From Bdellovibrionales bacterium RIFCSPHIGHO2_01_FULL_40_29 (GTDB taxonomy: Bacteria > Bdellovibrionota > Bdellovibrionia > Bdellovibrionales > Bdellovibrionaceae): 64,000 nucleotides of DNA. The translations under genes were made by a program, and so were the position numbers. Under the pieces are notes generated by a model. That model made no database searches. It had not been told where the DNA came from and was given only the letters and a program-made list of their open reading frames with translations. Positions 25,881 to 34,900 of the stretch are shown here, piece after piece. Position 1 is the stretch's first letter, and every line of letters starts with the position of its first letter. The DNA is taken from positions 1-64,000 of the forward strand of contig MEPU01000003.1 of the NCBI GenBank assembly GCA_001771815.1, given 5' to 3'.

Positions 25881-28679
25881 TTACTCGCCTTTTTCCGCGC
25901 CAATTTTCAGGACAATTGTTTTTGAAGGCAGCGGTGGTTTATTCGGAAGCGCCGTTTTTTTTGTTACCGGCGGTTTCTTCGCCGCTTTCACAGCTGGCTT
26001 TGCTGTTGCCTTTACTGCTGCTGGCTTTGCCACAGCTTTTTTCGTTTCAGCTGCGGCAACTGTTTTCTTTGCAGAGGCTTTTTTTCTTGTCGTTTTTTTC
26101 TCTGGTTCAGCCGTCGTTCCTAATTTTTCATTCAAAATCTCAAATGCTTTTTCAGCTGTCAGGGCCTCGACGGTCATACCCTCGGGCAAACTGGAATTGG
26201 TCTTTCCGGCTTTTAAATACGGACCGTAAGGTCCATTAAACAAACTCACCGAAATTTTATGAATCGGATGATTTCCAAATTCCTTCAATGCCGAAGCTTT
26301 ACCACGGCCTTTCTTAGGTTGCGATAAAAGCTCAAGGGCTTTTGGTAAATCCATCGTAAAAACAGTTTCTGTTTTTGGTATAGACCGATAGTCACCATCA
26401 TGAACAACAAAAGGACCGAATCGACCAAGCCCGGCTTTGATTTCCTTTTGAGTGTCAGGATGCAGGCCCAAAGTTTTTGGTAGCAATAAAATTTCTAGCG
26501 CCATGGGTAACGTGATATCTTCTGGCTTTACTCCTGGTGGCAATGACCCTCGTTTGATTTTTTCTTCATCGGATTCACCCAGTTGAACATACGGACCATA
26601 GCGACCATTCAGCACATAGATTTTTTTCCCTGTCACCGGATCCAATCCCAGGGAATCAGCACCTTTTAGTTTTTGATCAATTAATTTCTCAACATGCTCA
26701 CTGGTCATATCCGCCGGAGCTTCTGAATCGGGGATGGTGGCACTCACGCTGTCTTCACCCCGTTTTGATTTCACATAGGCGCCGTAGCGTCCCACATGAA
26801 ATTCATAATTTTCTAAACCCTCTAGCTTAACAGTGCGGGCTTCATCAGGAATAATTTTATCTTCCTGAGCTGCAACAACAGCCTTCAATCCCGTGGGGCC
26901 ATGATAAACTCCGGTTAAATACTTTTCCCAATTCAAATCACCTTCTGCAATCGTATCCAGTGATTTTTCCATCTCCGAAGTAAAACCTAAATCCACATAC
27001 TGAGTTAAATGTTGCGATAAAAGTTTTGAAACAACCATGGCCGTAAAAGTTGGAATTAAGGCGCTTCCTTGTTTACGAACATATCCCCGATCAATAATCG
27101 TTCCAATGACACTGGCGTAGGTCGATGGACGACCAATGCCTTCTTTTTCCATGATTTGAACCAACGAAGCCTCTGTGAATCGAGCCGGTGGTTTAGTCTC
27201 GTGCGAGGTGGGTTCCATTTTTTGTAATTTTAATAAATCGTTAATCGCAAGCTTCGGCAATTTCACTTCACGTGATTCTAAATCCGCATCCGGATCATCA
27301 CTGCCTTCTACATAGGCTCGTAAAAAGCCCGGAAATTCAATTGTTGTTCCGCTTGCCGCAAAAACAGCATCACCCGCTTTGATTCGGGCACTGACTTGCT
27401 TTTGTTTAGCATCCGTCATCTGAGATGCCATTGTCCGTTTCCAGATCAATTCATATAATTTAAATTGAGTCCCCGTTAAACCTGTCTCATCCGGATCTAA
27501 AAATTTTGTTCCTGCAGGACGAATCGCTTCATGAGCCTCTTGCGCCCCTTTTACTTTTTTACCATCAAAGGTTCGCGGAGCTGACGGCAGATACTCATTT
27601 CCATATTTTTCTAAAATAGAATTTCGTGCGGCCTTCAAAGCTTCTTCGGACAAGTAGGTTGAATCTGTACGCATGTAGGTAATGAAACCTTGCTCATACA
27701 ATTTCTGTGCGACCTGCATCGTTTCCCGTGATCCTAATCCCAATTTACGATTTGATTCTTGCTGTAAAGTCGATGTGATAAATGGAGCATACGGTCTGCG
27801 TGTCACCGGTTTTTCTTCGACATCCGTCACGGTCCAGGTTGCAGATTTCAAATCTTGTAAAATTTGATCTGCAGATTTTTGATCCAACACCATCATGTCT
27901 TTACCAGACAGCAATTGCCCCGTCAGGCCGTCAAAATCTTTTCCGGTTGCGACTCGTTGGTTCTTATAAGATAAAATTTTAGATTCAAATCCCTGCTCAT
28001 TTTTTTCAAGCTCGGCCAAAACACCAAAATAAGAAGATTTTTTAAATCGAATGCGTTCTTTTTCGCGCTCTACAACTATTCGAACCGCCACAGACTGCAC
28101 GCGACCGGCCGATAAGCCATACGCTACTTTTTTCCAAAGCAGCGGTGAAATCGTATATCCAACAAGGCGATCCAACACGCGTCGGGCCTCTTGAGCGCGC
28201 ACCAAGTTGTAATCAATCTCACGCGTCTCGGACAAAGCTTTATGAATCGCTTCTTTCGTGATCTCGTGAAACACCATTCGCTTTGTTGGAACTTTAGGTT
28301 TTAAAACTTCCAGCAAATGCCAACTGATGCTTTCCCCTTCACGGTCTTCATCCGTCGCTAGGAATAACTCATCAGCTTCGGCTAATTTTTCTCGTAAATT
28401 TTTTATGACTTTAAACTTATCTTTTGGAATGCAATACAAAGGAGCAAAATGCTCATCGACATTAACTCCCAGCTGCGCCCATTTTTCTTTTTTCACTTTT
28501 TCTGGAATATCTTTTGCGGATTGAGGTAAATCCCGCACATGCCCCATACACGATTCGACAATGTATCCGTTTCCCAGAAACTTGCGTATTGTCTTGGCTT
28601 TTGTCGGTGATTCCACGATCACCAACTTGATTCCTGATCCAGTATTTGAATTTTCAGTATTTGTAGCTTTCTTCGCCAT
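25881..28679 (-). CDS. topA: DNA topoisomerase I (type IA)
   Basis: 932 residues. Toprim domain at the start (VESPTKAKTIRKFLG ... DEDREGESISWHLL), GYTISPLLWKKV and SAGRVQSVAVRIVVERE, catalytic tyrosine in FITYMRTDST (about residue 335), then three or four GRYGPYV/GRFGPFV-type C-terminal repeats in place of zinc fingers, and a lysine/alanine-rich tail of about 80 residues. It relaxes negative supercoils. The GAGGAAT site before the ATG supports the start. Confidence 0.95.
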   Translation of the reverse strand: MAKKATNTENSNTGSGIKLVIVESPTKAKTIRKFLGNGYIVESCMGHVRDLPQSAKDIPEKVKKEKWAQLGVNVDEHFAPLYCIPKDKFKVIKNLREKLAEADELFLATDEDREGESISWHLLEVLKPKVPTKRMVFHEITKEAIHKALSETREIDYNLVRAQEARRVLDRLVGYTISPLLWKKVAYGLSAGRVQSVAVRIVVEREKERIRFKKSSYFGVLAELEKNEQGFESKILSYKNQRVATGKDFDGLTGQLLSGKDMMVLDQKSADQILQDLKSATWTVTDVEEKPVTRRPYAPFITSTLQQESNRKLGLGSRETMQVAQKLYEQGFITYMRTDSTYLSEEALKAARNSILEKYGNEYLPSAPRTFDGKKVKGAQEAHEAIRPAGTKFLDPDETGLTGTQFKLYELIWKRTMASQMTDAKQKQVSARIKAGDAVFAASGTTIEFPGFLRAYVEGSDDPDADLESREVKLPKLAINDLLKLQKMEPTSHETKPPARFTEASLVQIMEKEGIGRPSTYASVIGTIIDRGYVRKQGSALIPTFTAMVVSKLLSQHLTQYVDLGFTSEMEKSLDTIAEGDLNWEKYLTGVYHGPTGLKAVVAAQEDKIIPDEARTVKLEGLENYEFHVGRYGAYVKSKRGEDSVSATIPDSEAPADMTSEHVEKLIDQKLKGADSLGLDPVTGKKIYVLNGRYGPYVQLGESDEEKIKRGSLPPGVKPEDITLPMALEILLLPKTLGLHPDTQKEIKAGLGRFGPFVVHDGDYRSIPKTETVFTMDLPKALELLSQPKKGRGKASALKEFGNHPIHKISVSLFNGPYGPYLKAGKTNSSLPEGMTVEALTAEKAFEILNEKLGTTAEPEKKTTRKKASAKKTVAAAETKKAVAKPAAVKATAKPAVKAAKKPPVTKKTALPNKPPLPSKTIVLKIGAEKGE

Positions 28680-28727
28680 CAGTATTCCTCTAAACTACTA
28701 AAAAACACTGAATTTGCAGAAAGCACA

Positions 28728-29495
28728 ATGAAAAATTTGAAAGAGTTTCACTCCAAGATCGAGTTTGTCCTGACAGATATCGATGACACACTCACGACTG
28801 AAGGCCAGCTTCACTCGAGCGCGTACAACTCTCTTTGGCAACTTCACGACGCAGGTCTAAAAGTGATTCCCATTACTGGACGTCCAGCTGGTTGGTGCGA
28901 AATGATTGCTCGACAATGGCCTGTAGCAGGTGTTGTTGGTGAAAATGGGGGCTTCTATTTTCATTATAGCAATAAAAAAATGCACCGTTGGTTTAGTGTT
29001 ACTTCACACTCTGAAAATCGTAAAAAACTCGACCTCATCCAAACCGAAGTCCTTCAAAAAATTCCCGGAGCCGCTTTGGCTTCAGATCAATTTTGCCGTT
29101 TGATGGATCTGGCGATTGATTTTTGCGAGGATGTGCCTCCGCTGACTCCTTCGGCAGTTGATGAGATTGTTCGACTATTTCAATCCCACGGAGCACAGGC
29201 CAAAGTCAGCTCTATTCATGTGAATGGTTGGTTTGGAAACTACAACAAACTTTCAACAGCATTTCAATTTTTGAAAGATAACTACCAATTAAGCGAAGAA
29301 GACGCTCTGAAAAAATGCATTTTTATAGGTGACTCACCAAATGATGAACCTCTATTTGAAAAATTCCCCCACAGCTTCGGGGTCGCCAATATCAATGCCT
29401 TCGCTTCAAAAATGAAAAGCCTTCCCACCTATGTTGCTTCCCAAAATGGTGGCGATGGTTTTACCGAGATTGCTCAACACATTCTCGGTATTTAA
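28728..29495 (+). CDS. HAD-IIB family phosphatase
   Basis: 255 residues. Motif I LTDIDDTLTTEG, motif II IPITGRPAGW, a lid domain in the middle, then KKCIFIGDSPNDEPLFE as motif IV with the GDSxND signature of Cof/sugar-phosphate phosphatases. Substrate not readable; sugar phosphates are usual for the family. Divergent from topA across 48 bases. Confidence 0.85.
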   Translation: MKNLKEFHSKIEFVLTDIDDTLTTEGQLHSSAYNSLWQLHDAGLKVIPITGRPAGWCEMIARQWPVAGVVGENGGFYFHYSNKKMHRWFSVTSHSENRKKLDLIQTEVLQKIPGAALASDQFCRLMDLAIDFCEDVPPLTPSAVDEIVRLFQSHGAQAKVSSIHVNGWFGNYNKLSTAFQFLKDNYQLSEEDALKKCIFIGDSPNDEPLFEKFPHSFGVANINAFASKMKSLPTYVASQNGGDGFTEIAQHILGI

Positions 29496-29510
29496 TGATA
29501 ATTTCCAAAA

Positions 29511-30212
29511 CTATTTTACTACGCTACTTTGAGGGTTAATCTTTGGATTGTTTGCTGGCTTTGAATTGAATACATCATTAAAAAAATTTGTCGATTTACA
29601 GCTTATTACTTTGGATTGTACTTTTTCAGAATACTTATTTAAGTCTTCATAAATTTCACTTATGCAGCTTTTAAAAGTTCTCAACTTCTGGTTGAGACTA
29701 TTTTTTAGTTCAACCTCAACAGAGGACTCGATTTTGCTACAGACAGCTTCAACTGAAATTTTGTAAGATTTATTTAGGGTTTCAAATGATTTTTGAAGTC
29801 TCAAAATCTCCTTCTCAAAAACGCCTTGCTGAAAATTGCCATTTGTATCGAATACCTTATCTAAAGAGATCCTTTTTGCAAACATTGCCTCTCCCAATTT
29901 AATATTGAAGTCACGTTCAGAGACAGTATTCCCTGTTCCTGGACCAACGATGATTCCGTAGTCATCTTTAATTACAGGGAAATAGGAATCAGTAGAAATT
30001 CCTTTAAAACGAAGATATCCACTTTTAAATTTTGGTGGTACTTTGCAAACATAAAAGATTCCGTCCTCAACTGTATAAACCGAGTTGTGACCATCTACAG
30101 TTAAAAATGGACTGTGAGAGCAAAGTTTGCTCACATTTTCAAAACATCTCGTATTGGAATCTGCGGCCCAAAGTATCTGTGTCAAAAACATGGAAAAAAA
30201 AATAGTTTTCAT
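29511..30212 (-). CDS. Predicted secreted protein, unknown
   Basis: 233 residues with a signal peptide (MKTIFFSMFLTQILWAA). The mature part has about six cysteines, a FKGISTDSYFPVIKDDYGIIVGPGTG stretch and a helical C-terminal half. No recognised family and no clear ribosome-binding site. It begins the AT-rich accessory stretch that ends near the Rhs gene. Confidence 0.55.
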   Translation of the reverse strand: MKTIFFSMFLTQILWAADSNTRCFENVSKLCSHSPFLTVDGHNSVYTVEDGIFYVCKVPPKFKSGYLRFKGISTDSYFPVIKDDYGIIVGPGTGNTVSERDFNIKLGEAMFAKRISLDKVFDTNGNFQQGVFEKEILRLQKSFETLNKSYKISVEAVCSKIESSVEVELKNSLNQKLRTFKSCISEIYEDLNKYSEKVQSKVISCKSTNFFNDVFNSKPANNPKINPQSSVVK

Positions 30213-30303
30213 ATTATTTCATTCGGCCATATCTAAACGAAACTTAACTCTATTAAAGACCAGAGCTCTCTCCATAAGCTCTATATTTGATTTGGATCAA
30301 AAA

Positions 30304-30321
30304 CGTATATTTTACTATACG
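30304..30321. promoter_or_regulatory. Inverted repeat upstream of the helix-turn-helix gene (candidate operator)
   Basis: CGTATA at 30304-30309 and TATACG at 30316-30321, six bases apart, ending 12 bases before the GTG at 30333. The position suits autoregulation by the HTH protein. The right arm could double as a -10 box. Confidence 0.45.
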
Positions 30322-30332
30322 ATTCGTCTAAA

Positions 30333-31013
30333 GTGGCCGATACTAATCATATGAATATTGATCAGCTAGTAGAACATTTAAAAAAGCAAAACCTCACCGA
30401 GATCGAGCGAGCTACCGGAGTTCGGAGACAGTCTATCTATGCCTTATTCCAAAAGCACACCATGCAACTCGATACATTAAATAAATTATTACATTATCTC
30501 GACCTCGAAAACTCATTTGAAAGACACGTCTCAACCGAAGAAATCTATAAGAACATGCGTTACTATGGCGCTCCTATAAATAATAAAGCTGAAAAGTCTC
30601 TTTCACTTGAAGATACCTTGGCGTCCGCTATTGAAATAAGTCAGGCAGATGATTTTATCGCATCTACAATTCCTTATGTAATCGCCAACAATTATTCAAC
30701 GTTGAATCTGATTAAATTATTTCAGGAGTGTGTAAAAAAAGATAAAGTCCGTCTTATGGGGTTTTACTTAAATTTAGCTTGTGAGTTTGTTCCAAATAAT
30801 GAGGCTAAGACGTTTCTTGAGATGGTAAGCAACATGTATAAATTCAATAAACAGCATTGGGAGTCTGCAACATTAAAGATTCCTAGCCCGAGTATTCAGT
30901 CGCATTATATGCAGAACCCTATTGCATTGAAATGGAAAGTTTACTCTGCAGGTAAATTAGAGGATCATATTAAAAGGTGGCATAAATGGATTCAATTACG
31001 AAAGACGAAATAG
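30333..31013 (+). CDS. Helix-turn-helix protein, likely regulator/antitoxin-like partner
   Basis: 226 residues from GTG at 30333 (an ATG at 30351 is equally possible; neither has a clear ribosome-binding site). Residues about 10-50 (LVEHLKKQNLTEIERATGVRRQSIYALFQ) form a helix-turn-helix of the XRE kind; the rest is helical and unplaced. It overlaps the next gene by 28 bases, a layout typical of antitoxin-toxin pairs with a nucleotidyltransferase partner. Confidence 0.6.
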   Translation: MADTNHMNIDQLVEHLKKQNLTEIERATGVRRQSIYALFQKHTMQLDTLNKLLHYLDLENSFERHVSTEEIYKNMRYYGAPINNKAEKSLSLEDTLASAIEISQADDFIASTIPYVIANNYSTLNLIKLFQECVKKDKVRLMGFYLNLACEFVPNNEAKTFLEMVSNMYKFNKQHWESATLKIPSPSIQSHYMQNPIALKWKVYSAGKLEDHIKRWHKWIQLRKTK

Positions 31014-31249
31014 CCCTTGTCATAAAAGAAATGGACAAGCTCACAATATCAAATATTGATATTTTTTTTGTCGGCAGCATTGCCTCTATTATTGGGTACG
31101 ATACGAGCAAGCAGACAAACGATGCTGATACCTACAATTCTATAACCACCCATGCAGTTGAATTATGGAATAAAGCTTGTGAGATCGCCATTCGAAGACA
31201 AGGCTTAAAAAATATTTGCTTCAATAACTGTCATTTTTTTGGCATTTAA
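30986..31249 (+). pseudogene. Truncated nucleotidyltransferase-like gene (AbiEii/DUF6036 type suspected)
   Basis: 87 residues with a good AAGGTGG site. FFVGSIASIIGYDTSKQTNDADTYN resembles the strand-loop-DxD signature of minimal nucleotidyltransferase toxins (GS/GG, then T-x-D-x-D). Family members are about 180-300 residues, so most of the protein is missing. The open frame ends seven bases before the displaced Rhs segment, which suggests recombination cut it off. Function is inferred from a weak motif. Confidence 0.45.
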
Positions 31250-31406
31250 TTTCGGATGTGAAAGAACTTCGAACTGGTGCATTTTTAAATTCTACTCCTG
31301 CACCGCTGGCATCTTTTACTGATCGTAAAACTCCATACGCACTGTAATCCATTTTCTGAATAATATCACCAGACGCATTTGTAATCTCATTTACTGTGTT
31401 TAAATC
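31221..31406 (-). pseudogene. Displaced fragment of an Rhs core
   Basis: Minus-strand codons from 31406 read LNTVNEITNASGDIIQKMDY onward and match residues about 2522-2571 of the downstream-adjacent Rhs protein, then leave the homology after SSFT and end at a TGA at 31221 after 11 unrelated codons. There is no start codon. The aligned DNA (31256-31404 against 32607-32755) has only about five mismatches, all at the 31360-31404 end. Confidence 0.85.
31256..31404. repeat. Direct repeat, copy 1 (Rhs core segment)
   Basis: About 149 bases nearly identical to 32607-32755, same orientation, spaced 1351 bases apart. The first about 103 bases match perfectly. The barrel gene and the Rhs tip lie between the copies, so recombination between them would delete both. 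Confidence 0.95.
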
Positions 31407-31970
31407 TTACCATTTGTAGCCAACACCAAGGGCTAGAGTAGTAATATCAGAATTGAACTTATCAGAATAAAATTTTGTCATACTATATTCGGCCCTAATA
31501 AGATATCGCTCGTTAAATGTAAAATCATATCCAATTGCGATACCTAATCCTTTTAAACTTGTTTGTATCGTGTTACTCGAACTTATTGAATATTCATCAT
31601 AACCTAAGTTTGGATATATTATTGCTGCAAAATGCATGGTGCTTTCCAAAAATGGAAAATACTTTATTTTCGCCAAGAATGATTGTTTTTCATTTTTGAT
31701 TCCGAAATCTCTATTTTCGTATTTTGAAAACTGATAACCAATTGATACACCAAAATGCTCAGGTGCCGCCTTGTTTGATGAATATTCAAGAAAAATATCA
31801 TATATTTTTTCTGAATTAAATGATCCATTTGTTTGCGAATACAAACCTTCTCCTGTATTTAGCGAAGCATTTACCACTGAATTAACCACTATTGACTCAT
31901 ACTTAGAACCAGCAAGACATAGTTTTGAATAAAAAAGTATAATCCATAATAAATACAGTCTAGTATTCAT
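31407..31970 (-). CDS. Predicted outer-membrane beta-barrel protein coupled to the Rhs gene
   Basis: 187 residues from the ATG at 31970; an in-frame upstream start would bury the signal peptide. Signal peptide MNTRLYLLWIILFYSKLCLAG, alternating hydrophobic/polar strands with many Gly/Tyr, and the final LALGVGYKW ends in an aromatic residue as outer-membrane barrels do. The start overlaps the end of the Rhs gene by 11 bases and its AAAGG site lies in the last Rhs codons, so the two are translated together. It occupies the place where an Rhs immunity gene would be. Its role is unknown. Confidence 0.7.
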   Translation of the reverse strand: MNTRLYLLWIILFYSKLCLAGSKYESIVVNSVVNASLNTGEGLYSQTNGSFNSEKIYDIFLEYSSNKAAPEHFGVSIGYQFSKYENRDFGIKNEKQSFLAKIKYFPFLESTMHFAAIIYPNLGYDEYSISSSNTIQTSLKGLGIAIGYDFTFNERYLIRAEYSMTKFYSDKFNSDITTLALGVGYKW

Positions 31971-34900
31971 AGCCAAGCCTTTGTTGATAGTTTGAGTTAA
32001 CGTCTGGCGAATTGCGATCAGGAACTTTCCCATTACTATCTCCAGTAAAAATTCCGCCGATTGCAGGACCTAACGGTAAATCTAAATAAAAATAACGCCA
32101 AGAAAACAAACCTGCGCCACCAATAGCTGTAAATTCAAAGAACTTCTTCTTGTCAACATTACCATTTTCATCTTTTCCTGCATATTGATATGCTGCCCAA
32201 TTAAAGGCAGATGTTATTAAAAATGCTGAGGCCGCTTTTTCTAAACTATAGCTCCACGCTTCGCCACCAAGCCAACCTCCAAGACCATACAGTATACCAT
32301 TAAGCAAAATATTTTCTCCAAATTGCTCTAAGAAGTTACCTCCTTCATAATTATTTTGAACAACAGTCTGCGCTATAGAAATCACAACTAAATAGATAAG
32401 ATCATCCCAACCAAAAAATTTACCTGTTGGATCATTAAACATCACAGGATTATTCGCTGCATAAACATACTTACTCAAAAATGTACTCGGATTCGCGAGC
32501 TTCCCCGGATCAGGATCCTGCTGTAAAAATCTCCCCGTACTCGGATCATAATACCTCGCTCTATAGTAATACATACCCAGCTCAGACTCATACTCTCTTC
32601 CTGTATATGTGAAAGAACTTCGAACTGGTGCATTTTTAAATTCTACTCCTGCACCGCTGGCATCTTTTACTGATCGTAAAACTCCATACGCACTGTAATC
32701 CATTTTCTGAATAATATCTCCAGACACATTTGTAATCTCATTCACTGTATTTAAGTGATCTTTCAGATAATAATACTGACCTGCATTTTGAACCAACCCG
32801 TTACTCACTGCGAAGCTCGTGAACTTAGCTCCTAACACATCATCAGGTCTTAATGGTGAATGCGTATAACTAGCCGTTAAATTATTATCTGCGTCCAGTT
32901 CTGCAATAATATTGTCGCCACCGTAATAATATTTCTGCGTCTTTGATTTTTGGGGATTTTCATAATCTGTCAGCTGGCGCGCTATTCTTCGACCTGCGGG
33001 ATCGTATTTAAATTCGATGACCTTAAGAACATCTCCACCCAGAGGTGCTGAAGTTATTGTTGATTTTTTGAGTTGATTCAAAGCTGAATACTCAAACGTG
33101 TAACTGATACCGTTTTGTTTATTCGATTTGTACGTGATATTCCCGTTTAAATCGTACACATATGTGAATTTTCCATCATCTTGAATACGCTGGCCCGTAC
33201 TATCAAATGTCGACGTTGTTCCATTATACGTTAATCTATTCCCAAGTGCATCGTAACTGAAAGATTCGTTATCCACCGGATTTTCAGATTTATTCGCAGC
33301 AACAAGTTGCCCATTGGAATCGTAACTATAACTCAAACTTGCTGCTGGACTTCGTTTTTGCGTGATATAATTTCTTAAATCGTAGCTGTATTCATGAAAA
33401 CTAATTTCAGCTCCACCTTTTTGATGAGATATTTTTGATAAACTCGATCCCGTATCAAAAATATAATTCGTGACTGAACCCGGTCGCGACACTTGTGCCA
33501 ACCGACGAGCATCATCATAACCAAAACTATAACTGCCTGTCGTCGAACTCCCCATCGAAATCAACTGATCCGTACTTGGACTATATTCATACGAAATATT
33601 TTGAAAATTACTTTGCAAAGATACAAGTTGATCCAATTTGTTGTAATTAAAATACATCTCATGAAGCGGATAGTTCAGCAAATCACTGGATACATTTTCA
33701 TAGACAATTCTCTGCTTCGCATCACGCTGATATTGAATAACCGCTGTTCGATTGGCAATTTGCACAACCTCATTTTTGATATTATATTGATATTGGATTT
33801 GATCATCTGCAGTCACAACTTGAGTCACCTTATTCACTTCGTTATAGAAGTATTGCTTCAGTTGATTTGCTGGATCTTTTTCGCTGACAAGATTACCATT
33901 TCCGTCATACTCCATTTGATAAACTTGACCCAATGGATCGGTCTTTCTAATCAATTGGCCTTTTAAATTATATTCAAAACTTGTCACTTTACTATTTGGA
34001 TCTTTAATCTGTATCAGCTCGCCAGACGGCGAATAGCTGTAGGATGTGATTTCGCCATTTGGTGATGTCACCTTTGTCAGACGATTCATCTGGTCGTATT
34101 CATAATTTGTCGTTGATTCCGCACTTCCATTAATATTTGAAGTTGCTGTCAGAACATTGCCTGCCAAATCATAGGTGTACGTCGAAAACTTATTGTTAAA
34201 ATCAGTTTGTTTTATAAGCTGACCTTTTGAGTTATATTCGTATGTGAACTGATTCTTTAACTGACCTGATTGATTGAAGCGGGATTTGCTAATTATAAGT
34301 CCCAATGAATTGTATTCATATGTTGCATACGTGCCATCTGGGGTAATTTCTTTGATCAATTGTTTTCTGCTGTTATAAATTTTTTTGCTGGCTTTACCAT
34401 GCGGATCAGTTTGCGAAATAATCTGTCCCGCACTGTTGTACTGTGCTTCAGTTGTAATATCTAAAGTTACATTTTTTACTTTAATGACATCACCATAAAT
34501 CGGATCATAGGTGTTTTGTGTGACAGAACCATCCACATCAGTTATTTCAATAGGTCGCCCGTCCAAATCTCTTTTAATTGTTGTTGTTCGCCCTCTAGCA
34601 TCAACTAGTGTTGAAATATAGCCCTGAAAATCTTTGGCTAAAACTGTTTTGTTGCCATTTGGATCAGTAATCGATTCATTGATATCGTTAGCGCCAACAC
34701 CATATTGCTTTGGCGTTGTGTCCGCAGAATTAAAATTCTGTTGGTTTGCACTACCGCTATCGTTAATTGTTAGCGTTGTATTATCAGATTGAATGATATT
34801 AGCAATCCGACCATAGACATTATACTGGTACTCTCGTCTTGAATTTTTTTGATCAATTTCAGCAATCATTAAACCATCAGAGTTGTATTCAAATTGTTTT

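Noticed and set aside
25678-26229. 183-codon plus-strand frame over the topA end
   Set aside because: Phe/Val/Ala-rich complement of the lysine/alanine-rich topA tail; no start signal.
31250-31410. An insertion sequence causing the NTase truncation
   Set aside because: No transposase, no terminal inverted repeats or target-site duplication; homologous recombination in Rhs cores explains it better.
33493-33966. 157-codon plus-strand frame inside the Rhs gene
   Set aside because: Shadow of YD repeats, Ile/Leu/His-rich, no ribosome-binding site.
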